A DNA stretch of 64,000 bases from Warburgia ugandensis (lineage: Eukaryota; Streptophyta; Magnoliopsida; Canellales; Canellaceae): contig CP141130.1 in NCBI GenBank assembly GCA_035236585.1, positions 30,329,501 through 30,393,500 of the forward strand, in the 5' to 3' direction. Each line of letters opens with the position of its first letter. The stretch's first letter is position 1. Under the pieces are notes generated by a model, which was not told the DNA's origin, searched no databases, and worked only from the letters and a program-made list of their open reading frames with translations. Positions 37,101-48,641 of the stretch are shown piece after piece. Made by a program: the position numbers and the translations under genes.

Positions 37101-37365
37101 TCTTTCAATTAACCTTAATAGGTACTTCTTGAATGAACTCTTGTGTTATAACTGATTCACTAACTGAGGTTATCACATCTAATCTAATTCCCAAAATTTT
37201 CATTGGTAAATTCATACTTGAAGTAATTGCACAAGAAATACAAGAATGTATAGATACTCATTTCCTTGTAGTCTATGTGCATTTATGGATTGCTTGCCTT
37301 TCTTAAAAGGTCTTGTAGTTTTCTCAAATTTAGAGGCCATCTTTGGGTTTCATATCAAGACTACT
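34158..37365 (-). mobile_element. Internal region of Tekay-like element H, degraded
   Basis: Collinear with element C on the minus strand. Recognisable parts, from gag to integrase: a gag piece near 37290-37350; RT near 36180-36900; RNase H near 35715-35900 ('IWQHYLYSEK'); integrase near 35186-35368 ('FVAKCLICPQVK', 'SKWKWDHISM'); and the end of pol near 34200-34400. Every part has a better-kept equivalent in element C. Broken, with many breaks. It stops at about 37365, where CACTA-like sequence starts. Confidence 0.75.
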
Positions 37366-38593
37366 AGATAGGGGGCTTTTAAAGTTGGTTAAAAAGGATA
37401 ATCGAAGTCACTTACTAAGTGACTGCTATCATGCTAAATTGGAAAGTCAAAAACTTTTAAAGTTGTTTAAGTAAATGACTTTAAAAATAGAGTAGTTTTA
37501 TAGTCATTTACACAAACGAATTTAAAATTCACAAACTTTTAAAGTTTTTTAGTCTAAGCAACTTCAAATGTATTTGACATTTGGAAGTCACTTAACCTAA
37601 ATGACTTCAAAAGTTGATGACTTTTAAAGTCATTTTTAACTCAGCAACTTCAAAATCCCAATCTTTTTGATGGACTTTTGAAGTCGCTTAGCCTAAAGGA
37701 CTTCTAAAGTTGGTGACTTTTGAAGTTATTTTTATATAAGCGACCTCAAATCCCAACCTTTTTTATGGACTTTTGAAGTGCCTTATGCTAAACAACTTCA
37801 AAAGTCTGAACCTTTGAAGTCGCTTATCAGTAAACGACTTCAAAAGTTGGTGACTTTTGAAGTTGCCTTGACCTAAGCGACTTCAAAAGCCCAACCTTTT
37901 TAATGGCTAAATGACTTCAAAAGTTTTTTTGTTTTTGCATTTTTGTATCCAAGTACTACCACCTATATATAATTGAATAACAAACATCCTATGTACAATG
38001 AGACTCAAACAATATTTATAAACAATCAAAACCTGCTCCAATACAACATGCATCCACTTCTTGATACAATACCACCTATCTACATTGGATAACAAATATC
38101 ATAGACACCTAATACTTTAATCTCCACAAACTTGAAAAACTAACATCCATTACAATGCATCTACATCTTTCTTGATACATTACCACCTGTGCGTACATTG
38201 AATAACAAACATTCTATACACCTGATACTTCAAATAATCTTTATAAACATGAAAATCCAAATATCATATATACCTAATACTTCAATCTCCACAAACATGA
38301 AAAACCAACATTCACTACAATGCATCGACATCTTTCTTGATACACCTAAAAACATGTTATAACTCATTCTTATCAAAATGATCAAGTGTTTACTAGGACT
38401 AGTTGTCATTCCTAAGAATTTAGTTACCACTTGTCCTCAAGCACATACACACACCCATCTTTTGTTCTTAAACACGGTTAGGTAAATTGGCATTTAAAAA
38501 TATCAAGTGTCGTGTTTCTTTTCTAAAAACAAGATTTTCAGAGAAATTATCCCTACTTTTCTACCAAAAATTTGACAGTCTCCTTTGTTTTTT
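37366..38593 (+). mobile_element. CACTA-like terminus with subterminal repeats
   Basis: From about 37370 to 37925 the sequence is a dense array of the word 'acttttaaagtc/acttttgaagtc' and its complement, in both orientations. Example: 'acttcaaaag', 7 bases, 'cttttgaagt' near 37839-37865. Such arrays of short direct and inverted words are typical of CACTA subterminal regions. The phrase 'gactactagatagggggc' at about 37366 could be a decayed CACTACTAGA terminus. A 110-bp tandem repeat follows (37950-38345). The stretch is then interrupted by LTR G1. I link it to the DUF4216 fragment at 42346 by inference. Confidence 0.5.
37950..38345. repeat. Tandem repeat, about 110-116 bp period, three and a half copies
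   Basis: 'accacct' plus 'attg(g)ataacaaa' recurs at about 37959, 38069 and 38185, each time followed by 'cacctaatact' or similar, 'tttataaac' or 'ccacaaac', 'gaaaaac' and 'gcatc.ac.tctttcttgatac'. The copies are diverged. It lies between the CACTA-like array and LTR G1. Confidence 0.7.
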
Positions 38594-41500
38594 TGTGACA
38601 CCTTGGATTTTTATAATGCTTTTTAAATAATTTTTGAAATGCGAGGCCCTTTGTTTGAAAGTTTCTTTAAAAAATAAAGTAGTAGAATACTTTTTTCATT
38701 AAAGAGGGTCTTTGAAAATCGCGAGTGTCATTTCGATAACAAACACAAGGATTATATAGTAGAATGATTATCTCATTCCTATAAAAAAAATTTGACAAAT
38801 TTTTCTCTATTGTTTGGACATATGTGCATTTAACGCATGTGCGTGGAACACCTAATAGATAATACAAATAAATTTTCATTGTTTTCAAAACAAATACGTA
38901 CAATTTATCACATCCCAAAACCTCTAGTCACAACCACATCACAATACATTCCACTAAATAAGAATGAGTCCACTACATCAAAGTAAATATACATACAGCT
39001 TCTCTCATAACTCATAAATTAAATCCTAAGATGTGAGGCTCACTCTTTAGATACTGAAAATCCCAATTTGCTATAATTATTGCTCTGTAGTTGCTTTCAC
39101 GTCCTCGACTCAACTTGTTCGTCCTTCTATTCTAGTTCTTCAAATTTGAGACATTGTCAACAATTACAATGTCTTAGCAAGCTTGTTCTTGTGTAGGTGG
39201 AAAAAGGTTGTTATTTTGGCATGCAGTTCGTGATTTACATAACCGAAGTAATTGGGAAATTAGTCATACCAAAACAAAATCTCGTTAGCTTATACACATG
39301 CTCTAGAAATACATTATAAGTCATTCTTATCAAGATGATCAAGCATGTACTTAGACCACCTATTGATTAGTTTTGAGGGTTTTATGTAGGTTGGTATATG
39401 CTTTTAGTCTACTCTAGCCCATGTGTAACATGCCTTCTAGTTGGGTTTATTTAACCTTAGGTATAGTATTGTTTCACTCATTCTTATTAGCATGTAATGC
39501 TTTTAGGTATAGTATTGTTTCGCTCATTCGTGTCTCCATTGTTTGCAGTTTTCTCATGGCCAAACACCAACCAAATGGGGCATGATCCTAGGCATCAAAT
39601 TCCTATTTTATTTAGGGGGATTTGTGCTCCAAGATAGTTCTCCACTTCTCTCAAATTTAAACATGTTTTACCTATTGAAAGATGGCTTACCATATTCTTG
39701 ATTTAAATATAAAGAAACTAGCATTAAAGTGTCCATGTTCTAGTATACACATGCGTCGTTGTTTACTCATTTCTCATACTTGAAAGTGCATCCATTTTTC
39801 GGAGAAACAAGCATGTATTTGTTTCAATTTTAGTCCCTCTATATACTTGAGAACTTAGTTACCACTTTCCTTAAGCACACACATGCACCCATCTTTTGTT
39901 CTTAAACATGGCTCATTGAAATGAAGTTATTCATTCTTGAGTTATTCAATGGCATTTCTTATTGATTCAAGAGAAAGAGTTAAAACACATCATTAGTAAG
40001 ATAATCAAAGATGACAATGATACAGCATGAATAAATTATGAATATACTAATTTAATTTACAAATTCAGTTAACCTATCTACACTACTCAACTGATAGAAG
40101 GAGCAATACAAATTTTTAATGTATGGTTTAGTCTCAATGCCTAAATCAGTAGTTTGGTTGAATAGTAGCCTATGTTTACATACTAACTTTAACTTTAGAG
40201 GTGCCACTAGATATAGGCACACACACACATATCTATATAAGTTCTAGTCTAATAGGGGTAGTTCACACTCTTTTATTTGGGCCCTATAATTAGAAAATAA
40301 TAGCAATTTCAAGTGTAAGTTCAATCATTCGATTTCCAATTTGATAAAGTAAAATGAGTCACAAGATGATAACTAAGTTTCACATGCTTTGATTCCATTT
40401 AAAATTTAAGATAGTACACATAAATCATCATTCACATTAATTCATTCTTATCAAAACATAACAACAATTTAGTTTTTCCAAGATAGCAATCTTAATCAAC
40501 CCACCTAATATAGACCATTCTTATTTACCAATGTCTACCAATGATTGGTGTGAGCATTGATCCATGATTTAAATCACTGATCTGAGCTTTTAAACTTCCA
40601 TAACTCTTATATCAAGTGGGAACCCATGGCTCTATTTCACAATTACAAAGCTATTGTTGATGGTGAAAATGGGAAGGAGATGAGAGGTGGAGGAAGGAGA
40701 AGATGGGTTTTCAAGTATTCAATTGGCTGGAGGAAGGGGGGGATGGGGCTCATGCCGATCGAGGCTACATCGATGGAGGGAGAATGATAGGGGAGAAAAA
40801 AGGAGAAGGGGTTGATGCGCTAGTTAGGCTGCACTGGCCAGAGGAAGACGAAGGAGGGAAATGAAAGGAAGAGAAAAAAAGAGGGAAAGGAGTGTGGATT
40901 GTGCGCAGGTAGCTAGTGGTTGTTTCAATCACTGACAAAGGAATCCAACTGAAAGAGGGTTGTGGGTTTTTCAAGTGTGATTGGCTAGATTAGAGAATAA
41001 GGTAGGGGATTTTGGCATTTCAGTGGGAGATTAGGTGAAGGGCAGTTAGCTAGTAGCATATCCGCATAGGGGAGCTTATAGGCAAGGGATCTAAATGGAG
41101 GTAGGTTATGGATAGTCGGGAAGATACAGAAGGTGAGGATTTTGGACCTGACAATCAGAGATCATCAAAGGGGGTTTTCTATTTTCCTTGTGGTCATCAG
41201 AGGGATGAAGTCATCGAGAGAAATGAATCTCACTAGTGGGAGTTCTATTGCTGGAGAGGGCACTAAACGAAGGGAGGTTGTTAGTGGGAGGAGGAGAAAT
41301 GGTTTCCATTGGGTTTTAGGTCATTAAGAGAGGGGGTGGCATTATCAAAGTCATTTATAAATAAATGACTTTATAAATTCTTTTAATTAAAAAGATTATC
41401 TTAAGAGGGTTGGGCGCCATTATCAAAATTGCCCTCGCCTTTAATTTATTTGATAAATTTATTTTGAAAAATTTTAAACTTGAAAATTATGTTATTGTTA

Positions 41501-41851
41501 CTACTTAATTATTTAGTTATATATATAATTACAGTAAAAAATAGATGAGAGCTGCTCAATTCTCAAATTTTTACAAGTAGGGCCTACTATGTGAAATTAC
41601 CAAATTGCCCTTTTTTAAGAAAATCAAAACATATTCGTTTGATTTTTGATTATAGCAAACTTAGTGCCTTTGGAATCATTTTTTCAAGTACAATCATAAT
41701 GTTGATGTATTAACATCATATTTGAAGTCTATAAAATTTTCACTTTTTATAACTAAAAAAGTTGAGACTTTCAAAATAATTTTCTTTTGACACCAATTTC
41801 ACATAATTCAAAATTTTTATAAATTCTTATTTAAAAATCAAAGATGTTACA
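38594..41851 (+). mobile_element. LTR G1, Ty3-type, 3.26 kb
   Basis: Starts TGTGACACC and ends 'gatgttaca' at 41851. The first 650 bp match LTR G3 (52984-53640) strongly: 'ggcccctttgttt'-like block, 'aaacacaagga', 'ttatcacatcccaaaacc', 'cattccactaaata' and 'tgtgtaggtg'. The right part matches G3 near 61770 ('aatatcaaaatggccc' versus 'attatcaaaattgccc'). It sits inside CACTA-like sequence. A 5-bp target duplication was not evident, so the exact ends are provisional. A region near 40670-40900 is purine-rich. Non-coding. Confidence 0.6.
41336..41410. repeat. Small insert-like stretch with a subterminal-type inverted word
   Basis: 'aaagtcatttataaataaatgacttta' is a near-perfect palindrome like the words in the CACTA-like arrays. 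It is bracketed by 'attatcaaa' at about 41341 and again at about 41421, which looks like a 9-bp flanking duplication. It may be a tiny non-autonomous element inside LTR G1. Confidence 0.35.
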
Positions 41852-42345
41852 TAATGATTAGTGTAAATTTGGTAGATCATTATTTGTGCTAAATTTGAAT
41901 GTACATAAAGAAGTTGTTTAGTGTAAATGACTTTGATAATGTCAACTTTTAAAGTTGTTTAATGCTAAACAACTTTACAAGTATAAAATTTTAAAGTTGT
42001 TTACAAATAAATGACCTTAAAAGTAGCATCTTTTAAAGTCATTTAAAAATAAATGAATTTAAAAATAACATCTTTTAAATTCGTTTATACTAAATGACTT
42101 TATAAATTATTTTTATTTAAAATATATATACCATTTATGTCAGTACTTACAATATCTAACAATTCATACACAATGAAACTAATTTTTTATGATAGTCAAC
42201 ATTGATTCATGCATTTTTTGTACACACATATAGCTCATTTATCAATCCATAGAGCTCATGACAAAAGAGAGCTAATTATAAATATGGAATTATATATATT
42301 GCAACTCATTAATACATTCCAAATACCTCCAACTACATATAATTT
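41852..42345 (-). mobile_element. CACTA-like subterminal repeats, second array
   Basis: Between about 41920 and 42115 the words 'tttaaagttgttta', 'aaatgacttta' and their complements recur many times in both orientations, as in the array at 37370-37925. It lies directly downstream, in the minus-strand sense, of the DUF4216 fragment, as expected for the 3' subterminal region of a CACTA element. Confidence 0.5.
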
Positions 42346-42730
42346 TTAAACCCAAGCACCCTCCTCACCATTGTCTCGCACATAATTCTCATTCTTGCCA
42401 AGTACTACTTCGATTGATGGGATTGTTTTGGTAATAGAAGGGTAATTTATTTCAGAATCTCCCAAGTTGTCTTCATCATAAAAATCCCTTAGAAAGGATG
42501 ATAAAATAGTTGCCCATCTCTTATCACGCTTGTCTTGTACATAAAATACTTGTTTTGCTTGAGATGCCAAAATAAATTGATCATTTTTATAGCCGATCCT
42601 ATTTAGATCAAGCAATGTTAATCCAAGGGCATAATTTTTTATGTTGTCTTTGTTATGTTCCACCTAATTGCACTTAAACACAATCACAGGTTTGAAAGTG
42701 TAATCTAAGGCCCAAATCTCTCTTATAAGG
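42346..42730 (-). pseudogene. CACTA (En/Spm) transposase-associated C-terminal fragment, DUF4216-like
   Basis: The minus-strand translation of 42346-42663 contains 'GLTLLDLNRIGYKNDQFI' and 'LASQAKQVFYVQDKRDKRW'. These match the DUF4216 pattern known from plant CACTA proteins (typically '..vdlnrlgYkddpFvLAsQakQVFYv.D....Wsvv'). The frame can be followed upstream through a stop to about 42730 ('EIWALDYTFKPV'), again DUF4216-like. The TNP2 transposase core (Transposase_21) and DUF4218 are absent; the sequence is cut at 42730 by LTR G2. After the domain the protein has an acidic tail and ends at 42346. It is therefore a non-functional remnant. Identification of the domain is strong; the extent of the element is uncertain. 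Confidence 0.75.
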
Positions 42731-44560
42731 TGACACCCCATGTTTTACACAACAATATAATGCCAATTTTTAAAATATTAGGATCCTTGTATTAAAACTT
42801 TGATTTTAAAGTTGACTAAAAACAAAAACTCGAATGAAAAGCATTCATTTCAAAATCTTGGGAGTCATACAATCACAAAATCATGGATTTTAAATATGAA
42901 ATGATATTCTCATTTCTACTAAAAATTCGATAGAGTCTCCTCTGTATTTTGGACCATCGTATATAACACATGCTATACACACTACTTGATAAATACAATA
43001 ACATAACATGACACCCAAGAGACTCAATCTCCATGCTTATCCATCTAGTTTAGATATAATCCTTGATATAACATATACTTCAATGGTGAATAAAGAAAAA
43101 AAAGTCAAAGATATGACAACATTGCCCAAGGTCTGTCCATGCACAACCACCACATCCAATATGAATATATCCATACATCCAAGTTACAATGTAAATCATA
43201 CCAATATATAGTCCATAAATGACAATCAAGGTAAGGTTCTGAACAAATCATTTTCATTTTTGAAATCTCCTCTATACATCACTAAAGGTTGCAATTGCCC
43301 TCGTTTGCTTTGTCAATATGTCAAACATGCTACCTCTCTCTATATCTAAGGCATTACAAAAACATCTCAATGCCTCATCAAGCTATTCTTGTGTAGGTGA
43401 CCACATTTAATATCAAATAAAGAATATTTAGTGTGACATATAAAGATCAAGGTTTATAATAAACATCCTAGATGTGAAACATTCATATAAGAAGCTGAAT
43501 CATCATATATCAAGAATGAAACAATGCATGAATAATAAGAAGTTCGAATCAAATATATTAGCCAATGAGGATATAATTTCGCACATAAAATGTAGAAGTA
43601 CTATAAACCAAATGCCCCAGTGTACATAACATGAATAATGCATGATGGTCAAGTCCATCATATTAAGTCATGAATGCATGTCATGAATAAAAAGGTGTGC
43701 AACCTAACCATGTACCTGGAGTGTACCATAACACTCTCATATTTGGCAACAAGTACTCATACCAACCCCCTAAGTTCCTCACCTGTAGCTTGTTCGCTAT
43801 GTAGCTTACCCAACCCATAGGCCCACCCACATAGGCTTCACCCTTGGGGTGAGTTGTCACGCTATGGGTGCATCAAGATATAATCACCTAGGTGTGTTTG
43901 TAACTACAAGTGCACACATAATAAAAGTATGGATCACTATACTGTAGTGGCAACCACTCTAAGGCATCAACCACTACCACTCATTGTCGACACTAGAACG
44001 TGAGAGTATAGTCCGTAGAGGCATGGGAGTTGGTAGAACAATGTGGGTGGCCTGCGCATGATTATCACAACTGCATGCAATTTTCCCACATATAAAGGTG
44101 GATGTCTATCATCCATATACTTAGAGGGTGAGTGGCCAACCCTATGACCCTCCTAGCATAGCATCTACCAAGTAGAAACACCCATCATAAAACGGCAACA
44201 AAATACAAAATCATGCATTGAAAATCCACTTATAACATCCTCAAATAATCTAATCGATGAAGTATAAAATATATCAAGAACAATGCAAGAATCATGTAAA
44301 AAAAAAAGATAGCATAAGTGTCGGCAACACATGTTGAATGGTAATCTAAGGGAAATCATGGGGTTGGTATACATATCCATGCATCAAACTGTTAATGTAA
44401 ATAAAGCCACAATTGTGATTTATAAAATCAAAGGAATAGTAAATGTAGTCCCCTACCTTAGACAGATAACCATTCATCTACGTCTCTCAAATTAGTTGGA
44501 CTCCATACTAAATTAGTGCGCTCTAATCCCACCACCTGGATACATATCACATCTAGGTCA
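42731..44560 (+). mobile_element. LTR G2, Ty3-type, 5' part
   Basis: Starts TGACACCCC directly after the CACTA fragment. It is a diverged relative of G1 and G3: a block near 42900-42960 ('agagtctcctctgtattttgg'-like), and 'caagctattcttgtgtaggtga' at about 43379 versus 'aagcttgttcttgtgtaggtgg' in G1. The middle (43660-44160) has the even, GC-richer cadence of long Ty3 LTRs. It gives way to the LTR of element C somewhere between 44520 and 44605. Non-coding. Confidence 0.5.
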
Positions 44561-46487
44561 CAATTAGAATCCAATTTGTTTAAGTTGAATTCTTCATTAT
44601 AAAAAAAAATTATATCTTAGGGGTTTTTCTACCATAAAGGGTAGATCCCTTAATATATCTCATATCTATCCAATTTAAACATAGATATAACTTTATTTAA
44701 GTATTAGATCATTATTAAAACATGTTTCTAAGATATGATCATCTCAGATCTTGAAAATCTATGTAATTAGAAACTTAATTCTTAAATACAGAAATTTTTT
44801 ACTGAATAACATGTCTTTTTTATCATTCCATAAGAAAATAGAGGTTTCAAGCTTTCCATAGCTTCTTTCCAATCTCAATTTGGAGTTCAGATGACTCCAG
44901 AATTGATCTTGGAAATTCACAGTCTTCCCAGGGCTTGTATTTGATCTGGGCCCAGGAATGGACGGTCCAGATCGTTCGGGCGGAACGTCCAGGTGGAACT
45001 AACCAAGCGGGTTGTCGGGCACGTCCGCTCAGAGTGAATGACGACGCGCTCTGGAGCGGCGTCTACGGACGCGGACAGGACGAGCAGAACACCCATTGTT
45101 CGCGCGCCCGCAAACCCGTCTGTCGCTGGGCACGTCCTCTCATCCATTTTACGGACGTGTCGTCTTCATGCTTGGGAAGATGCTCCACGCGTATTGCACG
45201 CGCCATTCTAACGGTGCGTCACGCGTGCGTCTTGGGCGTCGTCTGATCTAGAGATCGGACAGTCCATTCTGGACCGTCCAATCTATTCTCTTGCAATTGA
45301 GGGCCCATAATGTCTCTTATTTTGATGAAACTTCTACCCTAGGGGTTTTGGACCTTCTGGATCGATTGGTATAGTCAGATTTCTCATCTGAGCACTCCAT
45401 CATCCAGAATTAAGGGTTCTGTTGTTTACTTTATTTTTATCTTTTTATTACCAAAATTAATTACAGTAAAATAAAAATTACATAAAACAATACTAAGTAT
45501 CTATGAAAAGGATTTCCACTTACTTGATTGGAGAGAAAACCTCAATTATATGCCCAATTTAAAAAAATACCTTGTTGATGAAGATATATCCTAGAATCCA
45601 CCTTTCTTGCAAATATTTGTTGTTTGAACCGTTGGATCTTGAAATTTCTTTGGGGTTTTGTAGAATAGATATGTTGGGATGTTTTGGACGGTGAAATTGA
45701 TCAAATTAGATCTAGAACAGAGTGCCTAATTGATTTTAGGTCTCTTGTTCTAATCTAAAAAGAAAAACAAGTTGGAAAGAGATCTAACTCTTAGAAATTT
45801 TGGGTTTTGGGGAGGGATTCTAGATCTAATTTTTTACGGAGATTGAAGATAATTTCATGGGGATTTTATGAGGATTTTTGGAAGCTTTTTGGGGCTGTAT
45901 TTATAGGCATTTTGGGTCTTTTTCCATGATTATAATATGTTATTTTTTAAATATAAAATGGCATGAAAGTCTTCAATGCTCCCATGCCTAATTTTTCTTC
46001 CCCATGACTAGCTGATCTTTGTTGACCCATGTTTCACATGGGCTGCTGATCAAATTGGTTGTTGGGGACGTGGTGGTCCCCATGTGGGCCCCACATGGTG
46101 TAAAAAGTCCGTTTTGCCCTTTATGCATAAAATTTTGGGTTTTATTCCCATGATCTCGGATTTGAGTGTACTTAGTGGCTTTGGATTCGTATTTCTCAGT
46201 AAATTCTAAATTTTGATGTTTCATATTTTGATTTTTGGGTAAAATTACTATTTTACCCCTTTTGTCCAAAAAATGAAAAACTTAAGGATTTCTTATCCGA
46301 ATTCGAAATTTTTCATGCTTACAGTCATTTTGAAGGGTTTGCTAAGTTTAATTTCAATTTTACATATCTTATGATTTGATTATAAAAAAGTATATTTTAA
46401 ATAACCCTAATATTTCAGCCCAAAATATCTGAAACTCAAACTTTATTGATTTTTCTCAATCAATTTACAAAACTTGGGGTTATTACA
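44561..46487 (-). mobile_element. 3' LTR of Tekay element C
   Basis: Starts (minus strand) TGTAATAACCCC at 46487, right after a purine tract 'gtaaggggggaagat'. It is collinear with LTR B from 17948 to about 19830. Shared parts include the short open stretch starting MDKRGKIVILPKNQNM, the 'gtggggcccaca' block, the 'ttctagatctaattt' block and the CpG-rich patch. The LTR does not reach the 3' end seen in B; LTR G2 replaces it. Similarity to B is high, so both are comparatively young. Confidence 0.8.
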
Positions 46488-46502
46488 ATCTTCCCCCCTT
46501 AC
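46488..46502 (-). promoter_or_regulatory. Polypurine tract of element C
   Basis: On the minus strand 'gtaaggggggaagat' lies immediately before the LTR terminus at 46487, the position and composition of the plus-strand primer in LTR elements. Confidence 0.75.
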
Positions 46503-46536
46503 AATAATTTCGTTCTCGAAATTTGTAATACAGTAC

Positions 46537-46728
46537 TTACTCGAACAAACTAGGGTGTGTCTTCCTCATTTCTACTTCTGTTTCCCATGTGGCTTCCTCA
46601 ATAGAGTGATGTTGCCACAGGACTTTGACTAATGGAATGCTTTTGGTTCTTAACTTCTGTTCCTTGCGGTCCAGAATTCGTATTGCCTTCTCTTCAAAGG
46701 TTAGGTCAGGCTGTAGCTCTTCTGGCAC
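46537..46728 (-). CDS. Chromodomain-like C-terminal end of element C polyprotein
   Basis: The stretch ends with 'VLWQHHSIEEATWETE' and '...MRKTHPSLFE', the hallmark of the chromodomain-like tail of plant Tekay/Del chromoviruses ('V.W..h..eEATWE.E..M...yP.LF'). In the family this tail follows integrase and is thought to guide integration to heterochromatin. Upstream of it is the 'ILDRKEQKLRTKSIPLVKV' linker that also fits. It follows the integrase frame of the same element. Confidence 0.8.
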   Translation of the reverse strand: MPEELQPDLTFEEKAIRILDRKEQKLRTKSIPLVKVLWQHHSIEEATWETEVEMRKTHPSLFE

Positions 46729-46752
46729 CCTTTGAAGTACATGAGTGTCGTC

Positions 46753-48459
46753 TTAGAGGTACTTCCTTAGCATAGACACATGAAAGACACTATGTATTTC
46801 TGAGAGTTGGGGTGGTAAGGCTAATTTGTATGCCACTTGACCAACCCTTTCTAATATTTCAAACAGACCAATGAATCTAGGACTAAGTTTTCCTTTGCTT
46901 CCAAACCTCATTACTCCTTTGACAGGTGATACTTTTAGAAATATGTGCTCCCCAACATCAAATTCTAGGTTTCTACTTCTTTTATCTGCGTAACTCTTTT
47001 GTCGACTGTGTGCTGTTAACAACCTCTTCTGTATCAATCTGACCTTGTCTATACATTGTTCCACTAGTTCTGACTTTATCAGCCTTTTGTCTCCAACTTC
47101 ACTCCAACAGGTTGGTGATCGACATGGCCGTCCATACAATGCTTCATATGGTGCCATCCCAATACTTGCTTGAAAACTATTGTTATATGCAAATTCTACT
47201 AAAGGAAGATGTTCATCCCAACTCCATTTCCAATCTAATGCATATGCTCTCAACATATCTTCTAACGTTTGAATAGTCCTTTCTGATTGACCATCTGTTT
47301 GAGGGTGAAATGCTGTACTGAGTTTAATTGAGGTTCCCAAGGCTTGTTGTACACTCTTCCAACATCTCAAAGTAAATCTTCCATCCCTATCCGAGATAAT
47401 GGATAGTGGAATCCCATGAAGTCTTACTATTTCTTTGATGTATAACTTAGCCAAACTGTCAACTAATTGGTTTTGTCTAATTGGAAGGAAATGTGCTGAC
47501 TTTGTTAACCTATCCACCACCACCCAAATCATGTCATGGCCTGCTCTAGTCCTTGGCAATCCCACTACAAAATCCATAGTGATATTGTCCCATTTCCATT
47601 CTGGAAGTTCCAATGTTTGTAACATTCTAGCTGGTCTTTGGTGTTCAGCCTTTACTTGTTGACAAATTAGACATTTAGCCACAAATTCTCCTATTTCTCT
47701 CTTCATGCCTTCCCACCAAAAGTTTCTTTTTAAATCTTGATACATCTTCGTACTTCTAGGGTGTATAGACAACTTTGACTGATGGGCTTCTTGTATCAAT
47801 TCCTTTCTCAGACATGTATTTGAAGGAACCACCAATCTTTCTTGAAAATGTATGCCCCCATTTGTCCCCTTAACAAATCCTTTCTTTTCACATAATTCAT
47901 GAGTTGCTGTATCTTCTTCTTGGGCTTTAAGGACTCTTTCTACAAAAGCTGATTTAATTGTGATGTTTGTGAGTAGAGCTCTTGGTTGTCTACTTAATGC
48001 ATCAGCTACTACATTTGCCTTTCTAGGATGGTATTGGATGGCAAAATCGTAGTCTTTGATATACTCTATCCATCTTCTTTTTCTCATATTTAAATCAGCC
48101 TGAGTGAAGATGTATTTGAGACTCTTATGATCTATAAATACATTGAATTTTTCTCCATACAAATAATGTCTCCAAATTTTCAATGCAAACACTACAGCTG
48201 CCAATTCTAGGTCATGTACTGGGTAATTTATTTCATGTTTCTTCAATTGTCTAGATGCATAAGCAATGACCTTCTCATTTTGCATTAACACACCTCCTAA
48301 CCCTTTGCCTGAAGCATCACAATATATTTCATATCCCCCACTCCCAGCTGGCAAAGTCAATACTGGTGCTATAATTAACCTCTTCTTTAGCTCTTGAAAA
48401 CTATTTTCACATTCTTCTGACCAAGTGAATGGTACCCCCTTTCTTGTCAAGGAAGTCAT
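46753..48459 (-). CDS. RNase H and integrase region of Ty3 element C
   Basis: A 568-residue open frame. RNase H is at about residues 40-160: 'YCDASGKGLGGVLMQ', 'YASRQLKKHEINYPVHDLE', 'DHKSLKYIF' and 'VVADALSRQ'. A His-Cys zinc region of integrase follows at about 215-265 ('HQSKLSIHPRSTKMYQDLK', 'FVAKCLICQQVKAEHQRP'). The integrase core is at about 285-420, with acidic residues in 'WDNITMDFVVGLP' and 'SIISDRDGRFT', and 'FHPQTDGQSERTIQTLEDML' with the expected Glu. The last part ('MAPYEALYGRPCRSP', 'GLFEILERVGQVAYKLALP') is the usual C-terminal integrase region. It is one part of the pol polyprotein of element C; RT lies just upstream. Acts in cDNA synthesis and integration in a whole element. 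Confidence 0.9.
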   Translation of the reverse strand: MTSLTRKGVPFTWSEECENSFQELKKRLIIAPVLTLPAGSGGYEIYCDASGKGLGGVLMQNEKVIAYASRQLKKHEINYPVHDLELAAVVFALKIWRHYLYGEKFNVFIDHKSLKYIFTQADLNMRKRRWIEYIKDYDFAIQYHPRKANVVADALSRQPRALLTNITIKSAFVERVLKAQEEDTATHELCEKKGFVKGTNGGIHFQERLVVPSNTCLRKELIQEAHQSKLSIHPRSTKMYQDLKRNFWWEGMKREIGEFVAKCLICQQVKAEHQRPARMLQTLELPEWKWDNITMDFVVGLPRTRAGHDMIWVVVDRLTKSAHFLPIRQNQLVDSLAKLYIKEIVRLHGIPLSIISDRDGRFTLRCWKSVQQALGTSIKLSTAFHPQTDGQSERTIQTLEDMLRAYALDWKWSWDEHLPLVEFAYNNSFQASIGMAPYEALYGRPCRSPTCWSEVGDKRLIKSELVEQCIDKVRLIQKRLLTAHSRQKSYADKRSRNLEFDVGEHIFLKVSPVKGVMRFGSKGKLSPRFIGLFEILERVGQVAYKLALPPQLSEIHSVFHVSMLRKYL

Positions 48460-48641
48460 AGGAAGAGCTAGACGAGAGAACCCTTGAATGAATCTACGGT
48501 AGTATCTTGCTAGTCAAGAAAACTACGTATTTCTATTATTGTTTTAGGTTTCTCCCAATTCATTATTGCTTCAATCTTGGTGGGGTCCACTTCTACTCCA
48601 TTCTTAGAAATTACATGACCTAAAAAATTGACCTTCTCTAG

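Noticed and set aside
44917-45246. Overlapping open frames of 76 and 103 codons on opposite strands
   Set aside because: Both sit in the CpG-rich patch of LTR C, where few stop codons occur by composition. The same patch in LTR B gives different peptides.
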